From the NCBI GenBank assembly GCA_017311315.1, contig CM029610.1:4893126-4957125 (forward strand): a DNA stretch of 64,000 nucleotides, written 5' to 3'. This document shows positions 24,430 through 37,084 of the stretch, in pieces. Both the position numbers and the translations under genes were made by a program. The DNA is from Dendrocalamus latiflorus (Eukaryota > Streptophyta > Magnoliopsida > Poales > Poaceae). The notes beneath the pieces are model-generated. The model saw only the letters and a list, made by a program, of their open reading frames with translations. It did no database searches and was not told where the DNA came from. Position 1 is the first letter of the stretch; each line of letters begins with the position of its first letter.

Positions 24430-24590
24430 GCTTCTTTGAAAATTAAAATAAATAGGGTACTTTTTTGGTGCGGATTCTCCAAACAGTTTTTTAAGTTCAA
24501 AATCATATACATCTTTCAGTTCGATACCTCTATTGTTCACTTTTATTTTAAAAAATACAGACAAAAATCATCGACAACAACCAAAAATAC
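24430..24590 (+). repeat. Short repeat upstream of the O-fucosyltransferase gene
   Basis: Diverged copy of 16895-17045, in the same orientation and in a similar position upstream of a gene. Confidence 0.6.
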
Positions 24591-24829
24591 ATGGCAATCT
24601 CAGTCCCTCTTCCTGCTCAGGCCCACCTCGCAAAAGAAAAAAAATTGAAAAAAAGGGCAAATAAAGTTCCCCACCACTGACATATTGGACCAGCCTGTGG
24701 CCCACGGGTCAGTGCTTACCGGTTCGGTAAAACCGCTTTGCGCACATTCTCCCTTACCTACGTTTCGTGTTTTTCCCCTTCCCAAATTTCCCAATAATTT
24801 TCTTCTTCCCCCCTTCCGGTGAGCTCGCC

Positions 24830-26089
24830 GTGGAGTGGAGCGATCTGCCGCCGGCGACCGGAGTCGAGTTGGGGGTGCGCGTGTGGGCCTTTTCATCTAC
24901 AAAGCCTGCGTAGGCTTCCCCAAATCCGACGCCGCCGAACCCCCAGTCTTCGCCGGCGCCGCCGAACGGATCGGCGTGGAGTGGACATCGATCCGGACTT
25001 ATTTCTTTTGTTGGTAAGGAAGCCCTGACCTTGTTTGGATTGACCTCACTTTGATCTAATTTGTTCTGGTCTTTGCTTGTTGTGAGCAACAAAATCCAAA
25101 TCTTTTCTGCGATGCCCCATCTAATTAGTGCAAATGCGACATTATTGGAAGAAATACTCACTCCAATTGCGGATTTGCTTGCCGGTACTTGACGAATATG
25201 ACCCGTTAATCCCTCGCAAAAAAGAAAAAGAAAAAGAAAAAAGAATTATGATCCGTTTATCCCTCACAAAAAGAAGAAGAATTATGATCCGTTTATCCAT
25301 CCATATGGTTTGATTCCTGTTCTTACTAAGCGCGCAAGATCGATGGGCCCTGTGCATTGACCCGATTGGATAGGACCCAAGGTGCATCCGCCTGTATATT
25401 ACCATGTAGTACAATGGAAGATTGGGGTCATGCTTTAGTATTAACTAAATATGGAGGTGATTGCTGCATTTTAGTCATGCCCCGTTGGTGTAAAGTCCTA
25501 CACCCACCACTGCATATAGTTCGCTTCGGTTCTTGAGTGTGTGCAAGATCTAGGTGCATCCACCCCAGGGTATCTTACGAAAAACTTAATGTGCATGTTG
25601 TTATACACAAGTCTGTAAAAAAACCTTCCTATAGACAATGGTTCTTTTACTGATAAGACAGTTTATCCATGAGTGAATGCAGTGAAAAAAATGTTCTATA
25701 TGGGGCCACCTAGTAGATTTGTTAAATTGCATAATGGATGGCAGTACAACAAACTTGAATTGTATCTTTATTTTCCTTCTCTTTGCATTTTCAGCCTCTC
25801 CAGTTGAGCATGTACTAAATTTTTAACTGAAATGTTCAAGAAGTCTGATCAGAATTTGACAGCCGTTTTATTCAGCGGCCAGGAAGAATACGTGAAGCCA
25901 TCAAAGCAAGTGTGTTTGGTTGTTGATTCCATTGAATTGCAGTGCAGTTTGTGCTTCAACCAAAAAAGAAGAAAAGGTTCAAGGGGAAATGTTGGTCATG
26001 CGCCATGGGCACTGGTAATGAGATACTCTGCATAGTTGGGTGATAAAAAAGGACTTTTTAGGATGAGAAGGGTTTAAAGCACTGTTTCA
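24830..26089 (+). promoter_or_regulatory. 5' leader of the O-fucosyltransferase gene with intron and uORF
   Basis: A GC-rich leader exon ends at 25013 before gtaagg, and an acceptor tgcattttcag ends at 25794, giving a probable 781-bp leader intron. In the second leader exon an ATG at 25832 opens a 67-codon uORF ending at 26035, 54 bases before the main ATG. Such a uORF would be expected to reduce main-frame translation. The leader boundaries are predictions from splice-site appearance. Confidence 0.6.
25199..25302 (+). repeat. Three-unit minisatellite in leader intron
   Basis: The unit tga(c/t)ccgtt(a/t)atccctc(g/a)caaaaa recurs at about 25199, 25248 and 25284, separated by A/G-rich spacers of variable length. 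Confidence 0.75.
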
Positions 26090-27418
26090 ATGAACATCCT
26101 ACTAGAACTTAAGTATCTCAAGCGCATTAGCTTGCCGACGAGGCCTGTGATTTGCAAATGCCTTCTCATAGTTATTGTCCTAATTGTATTGAGAGCAATC
26201 GTCTCTCCTTTTCTTGCCATTAACTCGTCTGAGAAGGAGGGTTTTTATGAGTCAGCAACCTCCAACGTGCTGCCTGGAGTTAGGCGAGACAAGTTTGTTG
26301 AGGTCCCACAGATTGTATGGGGATTGAACAATCAGAAGATTGCTTTTGCCAGAGCATGCTTGACTGCGAAATTCCTGAATCGATCTCTGCTCATGCCAAG
26401 TTTGAGTGCTTCACTTTTCTACAAGGAGGTTGACTTACTGCAGCCTATCTCTTTTGACAAGGTGTTTGATTTTAACAAGTTCAATGCCCGTTGTCATGGG
26501 TTTGTAAAGTTAGCTCGGTATTCAGAAGTTTCGAATCATACTGAGCCTTTCAAACTCCAAAAGGGAAGTGGTAGGAGGTGGACGGTGGAGAGAGACTTGG
26601 ATCAACTGCAGCAATCCAAAGGGGGCAAGGCAGATGACTTTGAAGTCATTCAAATCATTGGGAAACATCCATTTCTGTGGCCTGACCATTGGCCAGTCAA
26701 AGACTATTCGAGGATCTTCGATTGCCTTGCCTTGGCCATTGAGATAGAAATTGAAGTGGTCAAGGTCATATCCAATATTAGAGAGGCAGGCCAAAAAGCA
26801 AGACATGAGGCTGGTATTTCTCATAACAAGAGCAGGAGAGATGGTTCAATGAATATACATGTGCCATACATTGCTGTTCACATGAGAATAGAGAAAGATT
26901 GGATGATCCATTGCAAGAAGTGGGAGCAGCGGTCCAATTTAAATGAAATCTGCAGCAGTAAAGAAGAGATCATTCATAAGGTCTCACAGATCACTGATCT
27001 ACGTCGGCCAGTTGTAGTTTATCTTGCAGTAGCCGACAGCCTTCTAGAAGATGATTCAATAACCAGCGGTTGGAGAGTGGGTATGATGGCTTTTGAGAAG
27101 AAGAGACTTGGAGTTACTGACATCTACGATAGGCAGCCTTATCTTATAAAGTCTGCCATCGACTTTGAGGTATGTGCGAGAGCAGATGTGTTTGTTGGCA
27201 ATAGCTTCTCAACATTTTCCAACCTTGTAGTTCTGTCTAGAACACAAAGGTTATATAAGCTGGGCAAGGCAAGTTCATGTGGCGAGAATGTCGGCCTATC
27301 ATCCTACGCGTACAATGTCATTGGAGATGGTGGTGGGCCACAGAGATGGATGACAGATATGTCAGGTTCAAGCCTTCAAAGCTTAAGTTACGGAACGAAT
27401 AACGTCTCATGCCACTGA
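26090..27418 (+). CDS. GDP-fucose protein O-fucosyltransferase family protein
   Basis: This is a single-exon coding region of 442 residues. A short cytosolic N-terminus is followed by one hydrophobic anchor at about residues 19-42 (CKCLLIVIVLIVLRAIVSPF), giving a type II Golgi-style topology. The catalytic region shows plant O-fucosyltransferase landmarks: VPQIVWGLNNQKIAFARACLTAKFLNRSLLMP for the GDP-sugar fold start, HMRIEKDW at residues 264-271 (the HxRxExDW signature of the family), and FVGNSFSTFSNLVV near the C-terminus. It probably transfers fucose to protein or glycan acceptors in the secretory pathway; the acceptor cannot be read from sequence. It resembles the divergent clade that includes Arabidopsis O-fucosyltransferase 23. 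The frame is intact and ends NNVSCH. Confidence 0.88.
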   Translation: MNILLELKYLKRISLPTRPVICKCLLIVIVLIVLRAIVSPFLAINSSEKEGFYESATSNVLPGVRRDKFVEVPQIVWGLNNQKIAFARACLTAKFLNRSLLMPSLSASLFYKEVDLLQPISFDKVFDFNKFNARCHGFVKLARYSEVSNHTEPFKLQKGSGRRWTVERDLDQLQQSKGGKADDFEVIQIIGKHPFLWPDHWPVKDYSRIFDCLALAIEIEIEVVKVISNIREAGQKARHEAGISHNKSRRDGSMNIHVPYIAVHMRIEKDWMIHCKKWEQRSNLNEICSSKEEIIHKVSQITDLRRPVVVYLAVADSLLEDDSITSGWRVGMMAFEKKRLGVTDIYDRQPYLIKSAIDFEVCARADVFVGNSFSTFSNLVVLSRTQRLYKLGKASSCGENVGLSSYAYNVIGDGGGPQRWMTDMSGSSLQSLSYGTNNVSCH

Positions 27419-30400
27419 CTTTTGACGCATTACAGTTGACCGAACACGATCACACACGGGAGGAGAATTCTTGGCTGAGTCTTGTCTACAAACGAGCAGA
27501 TGCAGCTATTCTATGGTACTTCCATGTTAGAGTCCGGACATGCACATGTCACACTTGTGAAATGACTTTGGCCAAGAATTGTCTGTATACTTTGTGAGTG
27601 TGTACAAAAGTTGTTTCCTGAACAGTCTTTTACTTTGTAAAGGTAAATGATGTGTGATACTTCGTTTTTCTCCCAGCCTTTTATGGTTTCAGGAGCACAG
27701 GTTCACACTGTTGAGAATTTGACGCTGGCACTTCCACATGAAACATTTGTATGAAGTGTGTTTGTTCGTTTGCAGTGTTCTGACTTAAGAATCTTCCTTG
27801 AAAAAGATTCTGCTTTGGATGTGCGCTGTCTCAACAAAATGTAGTTGAAAAACGTGTGATACCTTCGTAAGAACGAGGACTGGTTTATCCAGATAGATTT
27901 GAGCATAAGCAAGGTTGCAGAAGTACACATGCAGGCACGGAAAAATTTATCACACAAAAGTAGTAATGCAACTGAGCATGAAATTTTCCAACATCCAAAG
28001 GCAAGTATTGGTAATCTTAATTCTTCAACGATGCCTAGAAAAACTGCTTCGATCTTTTGTTTTCTTCAGTTAGGCTAATCTCTCCAAACTTCTGAGCATG
28101 AAAATGTCTAAATGAACAGGAAATTCTTCCCTTCTAAAAGCAGAATCTATCTAAACTACAATGTGAACACTGCATGATTGAGCTGCATAAGAGCAGAAGA
28201 GCATGAACTGATATTTGAACTGCATACATCCATGTGATACGTTTTTAGAAGGAGAATGATTCTTATCACATGATCCTTGTTCCTCAGGTTGACAAGACCA
28301 AAAGAGTATGAACTGATATTTGGTGATCATGGAGGTATGCAACCCAGCGACAGCGAGCATAGCAAAATTGATGCGCAGTGCAGTTCAAACATTTACAACA
28401 AAATCAAATCCAATCCAATCGCTTCGTCGGAGACATTACAAGTAAACTGAATCGACTTGTAGCTGCGTATTCAACCGATAGCTCAATGCCAACCTTATGC
28501 TCCTTGGTATTCCATTGAACCTTCCTAATACACTATATATATCATAGCCTTGAAGTGTATTCTGCTGCATTTGCATTTGCGTGACTTCCAAAATTCATGC
28601 ATTCGGAGTGTGCTATGCAACATTATAATGCAACTTGTCTATAAAAACACAGTATGTAATCTCCTATACAATATGGAAGGGGAGAGAAGAAGAGAAGGAA
28701 GAGAGGCTAACATGTGGGTCCCACCATAATTTTTTTTCAAAAGATTGAATTGCATATCAACGCAAGATTAGGCTACATGGCAAAGCCACTGTTAAGATGT
28801 TATTTAAGGTTGAAACTGTTGAAGCCAATAGAGGATAGTATGCACCCTTTTCTTAGAAGATTTAAAAGGATATCAAACAGGGGATAGTTTTGGAGTTCCT
28901 TGCGAGTTCAACAAGACTGGACATGATGACACGGGCTTCAGAATACCCTCTTCCCAAATTGCAAGCAATCGAGAGTGGTAAGGGGGAAGAAGGAAACTCC
29001 AAAGCTACGTCGGGTCGAATTCATATTCAATGACATCAAGGCTTGTGAGGGTTTCAATCCTCCTGATGATTTGCTTACCCTAGTCTTGCCCCTCGATGAT
29101 CTCACCAGGGCGGCGGCAACTGCGTAAGCTTTGCACCGTGGTATGAGCGAGTTAGCTTTCGTGGCCTCTTGGACAAGCAACAATAAGAGGAGCAGATACA
29201 ACGTCACGATGACGAGACACTTGAATTGTCGTCTTTCTTGTCATCGTCCTCCCTGCTAGATGCACTCAGTCTAGCTCAAGATGTAGGACAAGAAGATTAC
29301 ACGCTATCGTCTCTTCAAGAGTGAGGCCAACACGAAGCAACTCCTCCTTCTGTTCAAGCTTAAGGAGCCTGACTTCTCTTCACCGCCCACTGTTGCCACA
29401 CCTCTACGCATTTCTACGCCCACTTCTTATCCGACTTCCATAAATCGGTATCATCTCTGATATATCACCTAAACAACTTAGTTGTACTCTTGTCTATACT
29501 AATGCTACAGCTTTGCCCGAACAATTCATATATATTGTCGTTGTTATTGTTGCCTCACTTTAATAATTTAACACCTTAATTACTGACTCCAAACTACATG
29601 GTCTATCTACTAGGTGGGTGCGACTTCTACCTTAGATAAGTGCTAGCTAAAGCTATTGCCAAAATGAAACAATCAAAACCTAAATTAGAGAAAGTATTTG
29701 GAATCTATAATCTTTTCAAGTTTCTAATTAAATTGTATTTGATTTATTTTCAATGTGACTTTACTCTTGAATCAACAACTATGTACAGATAATTTTACAT
29801 CCCCTTCCATCTAAAGTCGGATAAAGGAAGAGTTGTCACTATTACATCACTCAATGAAACTTTATATGATTTTGGTAGTTGGCAACACATCAACCTCAGC
29901 AATCAACTGAAAAAATATTCCAAACTTTGGATTGGAACCTTGTTGTGAAATAACTATGCTAAGTTTGTTATTTTTGTTAATGATGTTTTGGAGTTTCTAA
30001 GATTTCTTAGGAACTTTATTGAGCATCAGCATGGCACAGCCATCGGACATCAATTAAGAGACTTCTTTATGTTTTTAGAGTATTTTCGAGTGATGTCTAA
30101 AATACAATCTCTAATGTTTTTGTTTTTACATTGACTACAAAGATGTAAACAAGGCAATATCTCTGGCCTTACTTGGATTTTTAAGATTGATATTCATGTT
30201 TGACTACTTTACTTAATGAAAGTCGAGTTTTGAAACTTGTTTCTATTTAATTACAACATAAATTTCTAAATATGTAGGATTAAATATTAATGTTGACATT
30301 TTGACTTGTTTCCATACAGAAACAAACTATTTATATATGAAGAAATGAACTAGAACATTTAATGTTGGGACTTAGGTATCAACTGCTGCTCTAATAGCAA

Positions 30401-32285
30401 CTGTTGGGATCAATATCTATGTAACTCTATTACCTATACCAAACTAGTATGATACCACTTCGATTGTGGATACAACTCATACAACAAGACTCACACTCTC
30501 TGTAGTGACTACCTATCTATATCTACCTTTCTACCTATGGTCTTCTCATGTCCATCCCTAAGACTAATCTATGGTACGGTAGATTGCGGTGGCTTCCCGT
30601 AAGGAGGTATGTCACTCCTATTTGCCTAGCATGGCTATTGGATTCTTACCAAATGGCAAGATCTCAACCATACAACATTTACATGTATCATGAAGCTTCT
30701 AGACTTCAAGCTAACTATCTCTACTCTAGAATTATTATCTAAAATATCTTCCTATATAATACTTAGAAATTCTGGAGCTTTGATGCATAATATCTTCCTC
30801 CTTTGCAATCTCTCCTTTCTTCTAGAGTCTTCCCACAATTATATATTGATTATTTTCAATATTTAATATCTTCATCATTGCATCCTGAATATGGAATACT
30901 ATTAACCAAAAAGAAATCCAAGTTCATAACCTGTCCCCAAAATCTAGGCACAGCTGACCAATATAAAGCAACAGTGGTGTCCTTGTAAACTTTCATTGGT
31001 TCTAATAAAATGTCATGTGGATCTTTTCATTTTGTGATACTTTTGTGGCTCTTATGTAGTTCTAAAATTTCTCACCACACATTGTTGGAAGCATGATTTT
31101 CTTGCTCAATTGCATCAAGAAGTTGGCCAAGTTCTAGATTGTCTCTCTATGCTATTTGAGTAATTGTTTTCCATACCTCAGCATGTTGCATATGTGAAAA
31201 GTAGTATTTCCTCAAAAAATATTGTTTAGACATGGTGTTTAAAATACATTATAAACCTTGTATATAACTTGGACTGAAATGTTGGAAGACCATTATTATT
31301 ATCCCAAGAAGGAAATGCATATGTTGCACTTGTGTTTGTAGCAAAAGTAGATGTATCCATAGGTAATAACGCAACCTTGCTCCATTACTTGAGAATATTT
31401 CTACGCTAAGACAACTTAAGGGATTATAGGAAATCTAGAAATTTTAATTAGATTTATTACTAAACTAGAAATTGTTACTCTATTGATGTCATGCTATCAT
31501 GTCATGCATGAACATGAACATGTTTGTGAGATACTTAATTATGAGATGCTTATGAATAGCTCGGTCTGGATCTTCTGATGCAACATGAATGCATATAATC
31601 CCTATGTAAAATTATATTCTATTTAACTCTCTGTCATCTTATATGTAGATGTTTGACATGTGTCCAAATGTGATGCCTCAACTTCCCAGCAGCACCATGA
31701 AACACAAAATTTCCACATAGAGGATGTCAATCTCTGGAGAGTTAGATTAGCTACTTAAGAGACAAAAGAAACTGACAATTTTTAATTTCACAAATCAAAC
31801 TATAGTAATTTATTGAATCAACACATCAATACACAAATTTGATAATACCTTAAGAACTCATCCATTGAAACTGATCCATTCAATTCACAGTTGAAATTGA
31901 TTAATCTATTGAAACTAATCTTACCACAAAAACTCATCCATTAAAACCGATTCATTCAATTCAAAATTAATTGATCCATTGAATATGATCTTACAGCAAG
32001 AACTACAGTCAAAAGGTACAATCTTATACTACACGGTCCATCTAATACTACAATCTGCAACAACATGGATATTACAAACTTTATTTTTTAGGTTAATCTT
32101 CACTAAGGATTGGTTCATTTATGATAATTCGTGGTCCACTTGACACCATGCCACATCCACACTTTGCATTATTTCCTTGCACACATGATCATTCCATTGC
32201 TTCAATTCTAGTCTAAAGTGCATATACCTGTATAGTTTTTTTTGTCAAAACTTCAAAAATTACAAAATCTTGCATGGCCTATGTT
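27419..32285. other. 3' UTR then long repeat-rich interval
   Basis: Up to about 27690 is probable 3' UTR. The remainder shows no intact gene. A 21-bp motif containing atgaactgatatttg is repeated at about 28198 and 28304. About 28935-29210 holds a GC-richer stretch with short frames of unknown origin. About 31857-31990 contains two diverged direct copies of catccattgaaactgatccattcaa. TGTTGGGAC at about 30365 looks LTR-like but has no matched end. Confidence 0.35.
31005..31400 (-). pseudogene. Decayed protein-coding remnant, unidentified
   Basis: The minus strand at about 31200-31005 reads HMQHAEVWKTITQIA, a stop, RDNLELGQLLDAIEQENHAS, NVW, a stop, and EILELHKSHKSI. The helical, charged pattern with three in-frame stops looks like a dead transposon-encoded or cellular protein. 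The resemblance to Pong-type ORF1 tails is a guess; no function is claimed. Confidence 0.4.
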
Positions 32286-32742
32286 TCCCAAGGTGACATT
32301 AAAAGTTGCAACATTAGCGAAATGAAATAAAGTTACACATGCTAGACTGAATGGAAAAGAATTGTCATGCCCATCTAGAACAGCCGGTGCTTCTTTTTAG
32401 TTTTGCATGTCGGAAGATCTGAAAGTGCATATTATGTGATGACTATGAGGTTAGGTGAGCTAACCATCGACATAGAAATATCCCAATAAAAATCATTGAA
32501 ATTCAAGAATTGAAATTCTGTTCTAACCGGTAGATATAAGCTAGCAAAATACTTCTCACCTTTAATTATATACGAGGCATTGTACGGTACTTCACTCTAC
32601 AATAAGAAACAAGGGAACGATTAGACACCATATTTGTTGTTGTTGGTCTTACCCATACCATATATGATGAAGGGGGGATTTAGTGCTGATAGCAGGCAAA
32701 TATTTCTACATGAAGTTTTTTGGGATCATACATGGAAGATTA

Positions 32743-33011
32743 TCTCTACTATTATAAAAAGAGGAGTTGGTGGTTGGTGCGTTCTCCTCTCTCCTCTCTA
32801 CAGCCATCCGATTTGATCTGGACCATTCATCTCTCTCCTCTCTCAGGATATAACCACCCACCCCTCCACTTTCCCCATCTTCTCGCGCATTCTAACCACC
32901 CTTCTATCTCTGTCACTTGCTCTCCAATGTTTAATGTGTGAAGTTGGTCAGGCAGTAAGTTCCGTCTCACCATTTTTATGACTTCGTTGCAACGCACGGA
33001 TCTCTAACTAG
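32743..33011 (+). mobile_element. Small non-autonomous Helitron
   Basis: Begins TCTCTACTATTATAAAAAG and ends CTCTAACTAG, inserted between A (32742) and T (33012). The 5' TC and 3' CTAG ends and the A^T target are Helitron hallmarks, and the palindrome cgttgcaacg lies about 20 bp from the 3' end. The parental segment at about 38400-38430 reads agattatcccaataac and lacks the element, giving an approximate empty site. Confidence 0.86.
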
Positions 33012-33297
33012 TATCACAATAATAAAGTGGTTGGCACTGATGAGACAAAAGTTCGACACTGAATAGAATATATTAGCATATGTCCCTAAACAATGTCAAC
33101 GGACAAATTTTGTCAGCAAACTGATTTAACAAATCAAAAGGAAGTTAGATAAATCATAGGTGATATATGATGCCTACTAATATTGTAACAATGGTGTGAT
33201 GGTAGCTTGTGTTTATCAAGGTGAATCATCTGTAAAGTTTCTACAAGGTGACCTATCTTATTTGAAAGAGGGAGAGCATCCAACTGCATCTTATTTA

Positions 33298-33607
33298 CTC
33301 CTTTCGTCCAAATATATTGAGCATATTTATCTTACACATAAACCCCCATTAAAAATGCCTAGACTACCTCTAATTACCATCTCTAAGTACTATAAACCAA
33401 GAAGACATTAAAATGACAAGGCTACACAAAGTATTATCTCTAAGTACTATATCTAATGCATGCATGTAGGGAATACAAATTAAAGCTAGATATTTATTAA
33501 GAGTATAGAGGGAGCAACACACTTGTTTTGCATTGGAATATGAAATATCTCATATATTTGTGGACAAGATCATTTAAAAACACCCTCTAATTTTTTGACG
33601 AAGGAAG
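33298..33607. mobile_element. Stowaway MITE (Tc1/mariner)
   Basis: The 310-bp element is flanked by TA (33296-33297, 33608-33609), with ends CTCCTTTCGTCCAAATATAT and ...GACGAAGGAAG, close to the canonical CTCCCTCCGTCC Stowaway terminus. The parental segment near 38750-38765 reads gcatctgatttacagaac without it. Confidence 0.88.
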
Positions 33608-33775
33608 TAGGAAACATGCTAATTCCAAATTCCAAAATTAAGCATAAGAATTATGAATCACAGCTTGCGTTATTGCCGTGAGAGAAAATAAGCAACTAAA
33701 TAAAAAAACCATGGTGTTGACATGCCAATTAAATACATGGTGATCATATATAGGAGATGACATTTAAATTTCATT

Positions 33776-34429
33776 TTCAGAGCAATAATAAGACAGGATC
33801 AAAGACCTATGCCCTGCTGGATCCTTTTGATTTGGGAAAGAAAGAGTTGATGGTCCATGTAGCATAGATACAAAGTACTTTTTAAAGTACTGTATTTTTT
33901 TATGCGTGGATTCCCATTTCATAATATCAATCGTATTCGTATATATCACGTCAAAATGGGCAAACGATGAAAACACCTCAAACTATGTAGTTATTAGTTG
34001 TTTTCATCTTCTTCCTTTAGCCTTTAATTATTGACATGGTCGTGCCATCAGAAGATGGAACGACTGACTAATTAGAGAGATCACACGTGTATAGAAATGG
34101 TCTTCTCTCACAAGTTCTGTTCGATTGATACGCTGATACTAGCATCCATATGGTCGTTGGACATTGGGCGTTCTATTGCATACGAGTAGAAATAAAACTC
34201 GTCATGGTTCACTTATGCCCTTTCAATCAAAGGGAACTTTTAGCTAAGCAGGAACGCAGTACAACAAAGTTCTATTCTCCTGAATATTTAGTCAACAGTT
34301 CACCATGCCTTCCACAGGACACGGATGAATTAACATTTTCCGATAGATAGAGATGTAAAAAACACCGAAATGGCGCAACCAAGCACAAAAGACGCACGAG
34401 TTGACAGAATTATTTCTTCCTTCTGAGGT
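33776..34429. other. Intergenic, nothing recognised
   Basis: A/T-rich sequence between the OTU pseudogene and the solo LTR. No coding or RNA gene is visible. Confidence 0.4.
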
Positions 34430-34434
34430 AGCGT

Positions 34435-36969
34435 TGTAATACCACAGCAAAATATATGCTAAAGGGGAACATTAGAGGGGAATACGGATTTTGCCGTCAG
34501 ACCCATCGACTTTTAGGGTGTCAATTTAGTGTCGCTCGCAGAGGTTCCCAGACCATCCCAGGACGGTCGGCACTATCTAGAGAGCCGTATAATTAGCGCT
34601 CTCAGAGGTTCCCGGACCGCCTAGGGACAGTCGGCACCGTCTTGCGTTTCGGGTGTTCATCATCCGGCAAGAATGTCACCTTACCTTTTACCAACTTACC
34701 GCTGCAGTAGAAACCCCAAAACCCTTGGACCAAAATACCCTTGGGCAGCAAATTTATATGAGAGAGGGATGGAAGGGCATGCCGGTCATTTTAATGCAAG
34801 GGGCAACCCAACCAAGCTCTTATAAGAGTCATCACATTTCAACAAGCACATTTTCTCACCTCAATTTTCAGCCAAGGAAAGAGCATAGCAAAGGGAACAA
34901 AGCCAGTAAACAGCACACTCTCCATTCCTCTTCTCTTCATCTTCTCCACTAAAACAGCCCACAAAACCACACCAATCGGCCAGCACCAGGTAAGTGCAAG
35001 GTGAGCCTCCACTCAATAGAATGCCGCATATACTTCCCGCACCAAGCCTTGCGAACCTGCACGTAGAGAGGGAGGCAGAGTAGCAATAGGGGGAGGCGGC
35101 CGACAAACCGGGTGTTCGGTGGCCGACAGCAGTGCCATCCTCCACGGTAGCGCGGGAAGGCGCGCCTCACTGCGCGCGTGCACGGGAAGGCGGCGGGATC
35201 CGGTCCCGGACGGATCTAAGACGGGGGAGGCAAGTAGGGGGATGGCCGGTGGTGAGCCCGGGGTCAGCGGGCCGAGCCCACCCGCGCACCATCGAGCCGC
35301 CGGAGGAGGCCACGCAAGAGAGAGGGGTTGGGGCGGGGTTATGGAGGAGCCGGCGGCGAGGAAGGGGCCGTGCGCCGCCTGGGTGGAGGAGCCGGCGAGG
35401 CCCGGTGGCCCGTGCGCCGTCGCGCCGCCCCGGTCCCCGCACGCAAGGAAGGGAGAGAGGGGGATAGAGGAGGCGGGATAGGCGGAGGCGGGGACGGCAG
35501 CAGAGCCGCCGCCGGCGGCTACGGGCCGGCGCCGTCGGAGGGGCATCCGCACGGGAGGCCAAGCCACGAGGGAGAGAGGGGGCGGAGGAAAAGAGGGCCG
35601 GCGGTGGCCCCATGGCCGGCGGCGAGGGAGGAGGCCGGTGCGCCCTTGCGCCGCCGCGCCGCCTGGAGCAGGCCGTGCGGCCGTCTTGAGCAAGAGGAGA
35701 GAGAGGGAATAGGTGAGGGGAAAGAGGAAGAGGAAGGGGCCGGCTGGGTAAGGAGGAGAGAGAGAAGGAAAGAAAAGAAAAGGGAAAGAAAGAAAAGAAA
35801 AGAGAAGAGAAGAAAAAAAAGAAAGAAAGAAAGAAAAGAAAAGAGGAGAAAAAAGGGGGTTCGGCACCTGCACGACAGGTCCCTCAAAACCCGTACGTTT
35901 ACGCCGAAGACCGGGGGTTGCGCTTAGTGCTGTTGATATCCGTTTAAGCTCCGTTTTTTTATTTACCGTTGAGTCGGGTTGACATATACGCAGGTGGAGG
36001 TCCCGGGTCGGAGCCGTCCATGCGTCATCCCCGAGGCTAACCAGGCAAGTGCATTGTAAAGCGGTGAATTCGGGTAGTGATTTCGGTTAAAAATTGAATG
36101 ATGATGCACTGCTTATCTTGTTGAGGTAAGTTTACTATTTTCGAATGATGCATGGCTTACCAGTTGGGGTAAGACAAATAATATTCGGAATGCATAGGGA
36201 GAAATGATGGATGATGAACGTTTGGGACATGGCATGTTGATATGCATAACTGAACTTGCATTGCATGCATGTCATGAAAAGAGAGAAAGTTGGTCCACGT
36301 TGAGTGGACGCTCCACGGGAGTGGAGCTGGGTCCCCGTATGAGAGTTACGGGCAACTGAGGTCCCCGTATGAAACAGGACGGGCTTGAGGTCCCCGCATG
36401 AAACAGGGCGGGCCTGGGTGGGCATCGACGGGTGCACACTCTGCTGTACCGGTATAGGCTAAAGAATTGAGAAAAAAGTGCATGAGCATGTGCATGGGTA
36501 TATGCATAATGATCGGTTGATGAGAACCTAAAGAGATAAGAGTAAGGTGCATGTGCATGATTAATAGTTCATCGGATCTTGAAATGGTTAAATGGAAAAG
36601 TGGTTAATGAAACTGGAATGATTATGGACTAATGAATGAACCTGTTATTTGCTGTTTTGCTTTGTACTTGCTGAGTCGGTGGACTCAGACTTGCTTTGTT
36701 GATGTTTTTTTAGGTGACCGTCGAGGACGACATGCGGGTGGGAGTAGCACATGGATAACTGGCACGAACCAGCAGCACTCATGTTTCACTTTTGTCAATG
36801 TACTTTAGCTGTTACTAGTCTAGAGTAATCACTCAAAATGCTATGATGTAACTGAACGCAGTAATATAAATAAATTTAGTGTTGGTTTTAAATTCTTCTA
36901 GTGTTGTTGAAACGTTAAGAGTTGCAGAGGTGGTAGCATCTTGGCCCCGAGAGTGGGCGGGGTGTTACA
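34435..36969 (+). mobile_element. Solo LTR, 2.5 kb
   Basis: Begins TGTAATACCACAGC and ends GCGGGGTGTTACA, with the perfect target duplication AGCGT at 34430-34434 and 36970-36974. It contains a GC-rich first half, an extreme purine tract (35700-35860), and A/T-rich sequence near the 3' end. The long open frames on both strands of the GC-rich part (for example 35013-35873) reflect base composition. No internal region or partner LTR is present. Confidence 0.88.
35690..35860 (+). repeat. Polypurine tract (A/G only for long runs)
   Basis: Runs of gagaggaaag and aaaagaaaagaa dominate the plus strand, with almost no pyrimidines from about 35755 to 35855. Such tracts can form triplex structures. 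It lies inside the solo LTR. Confidence 0.85.
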
Positions 36970-37084
36970 AGCGTAGTCAGATATCACATGATCAGTCGCA
37001 TTCTTGTTATCTAATCAGGCAAGTCTCATCACTCGTGCGAACAATTGTTGAGAGTACAAGAAACGCATAACCTGTCAGAACTGA

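Larger units (their letters stand above)
32290..33775 (-). pseudogene. Duplicated, truncated 3' end of the OTU deubiquitinase gene
   Basis: This segment is a diverged copy of 37900-38910, covering exons 7-9 of the OTU gene with introns and 3' flank in the same orientation, so it arose as DNA and is not a retrocopy. The last exon is recognisable at about 32381-32424 (LPTCKTKKKHRLF then stop). Exon 8 is reduced to VPYNASY near 32574-32602, having lost the LWLSFW half, and exon 7 keeps only FADKICPLTLFRDIC near 33070-33114. Intron sequence matches closely, for example tttatcaaggtga in both. A Helitron (32743-33011) and a Stowaway (33298-33607) are present here but absent from the parent copy. 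It cannot encode an OTU domain. Confidence 0.88.

Noticed and set aside
35013..35873. 286-codon minus-strand frame
   Set aside because: It lies wholly inside the solo LTR, is Pro/Ser/Leu/Phe low complexity produced by a purine tract and GC-rich DNA, and overlaps long plus-strand frames of the same origin.
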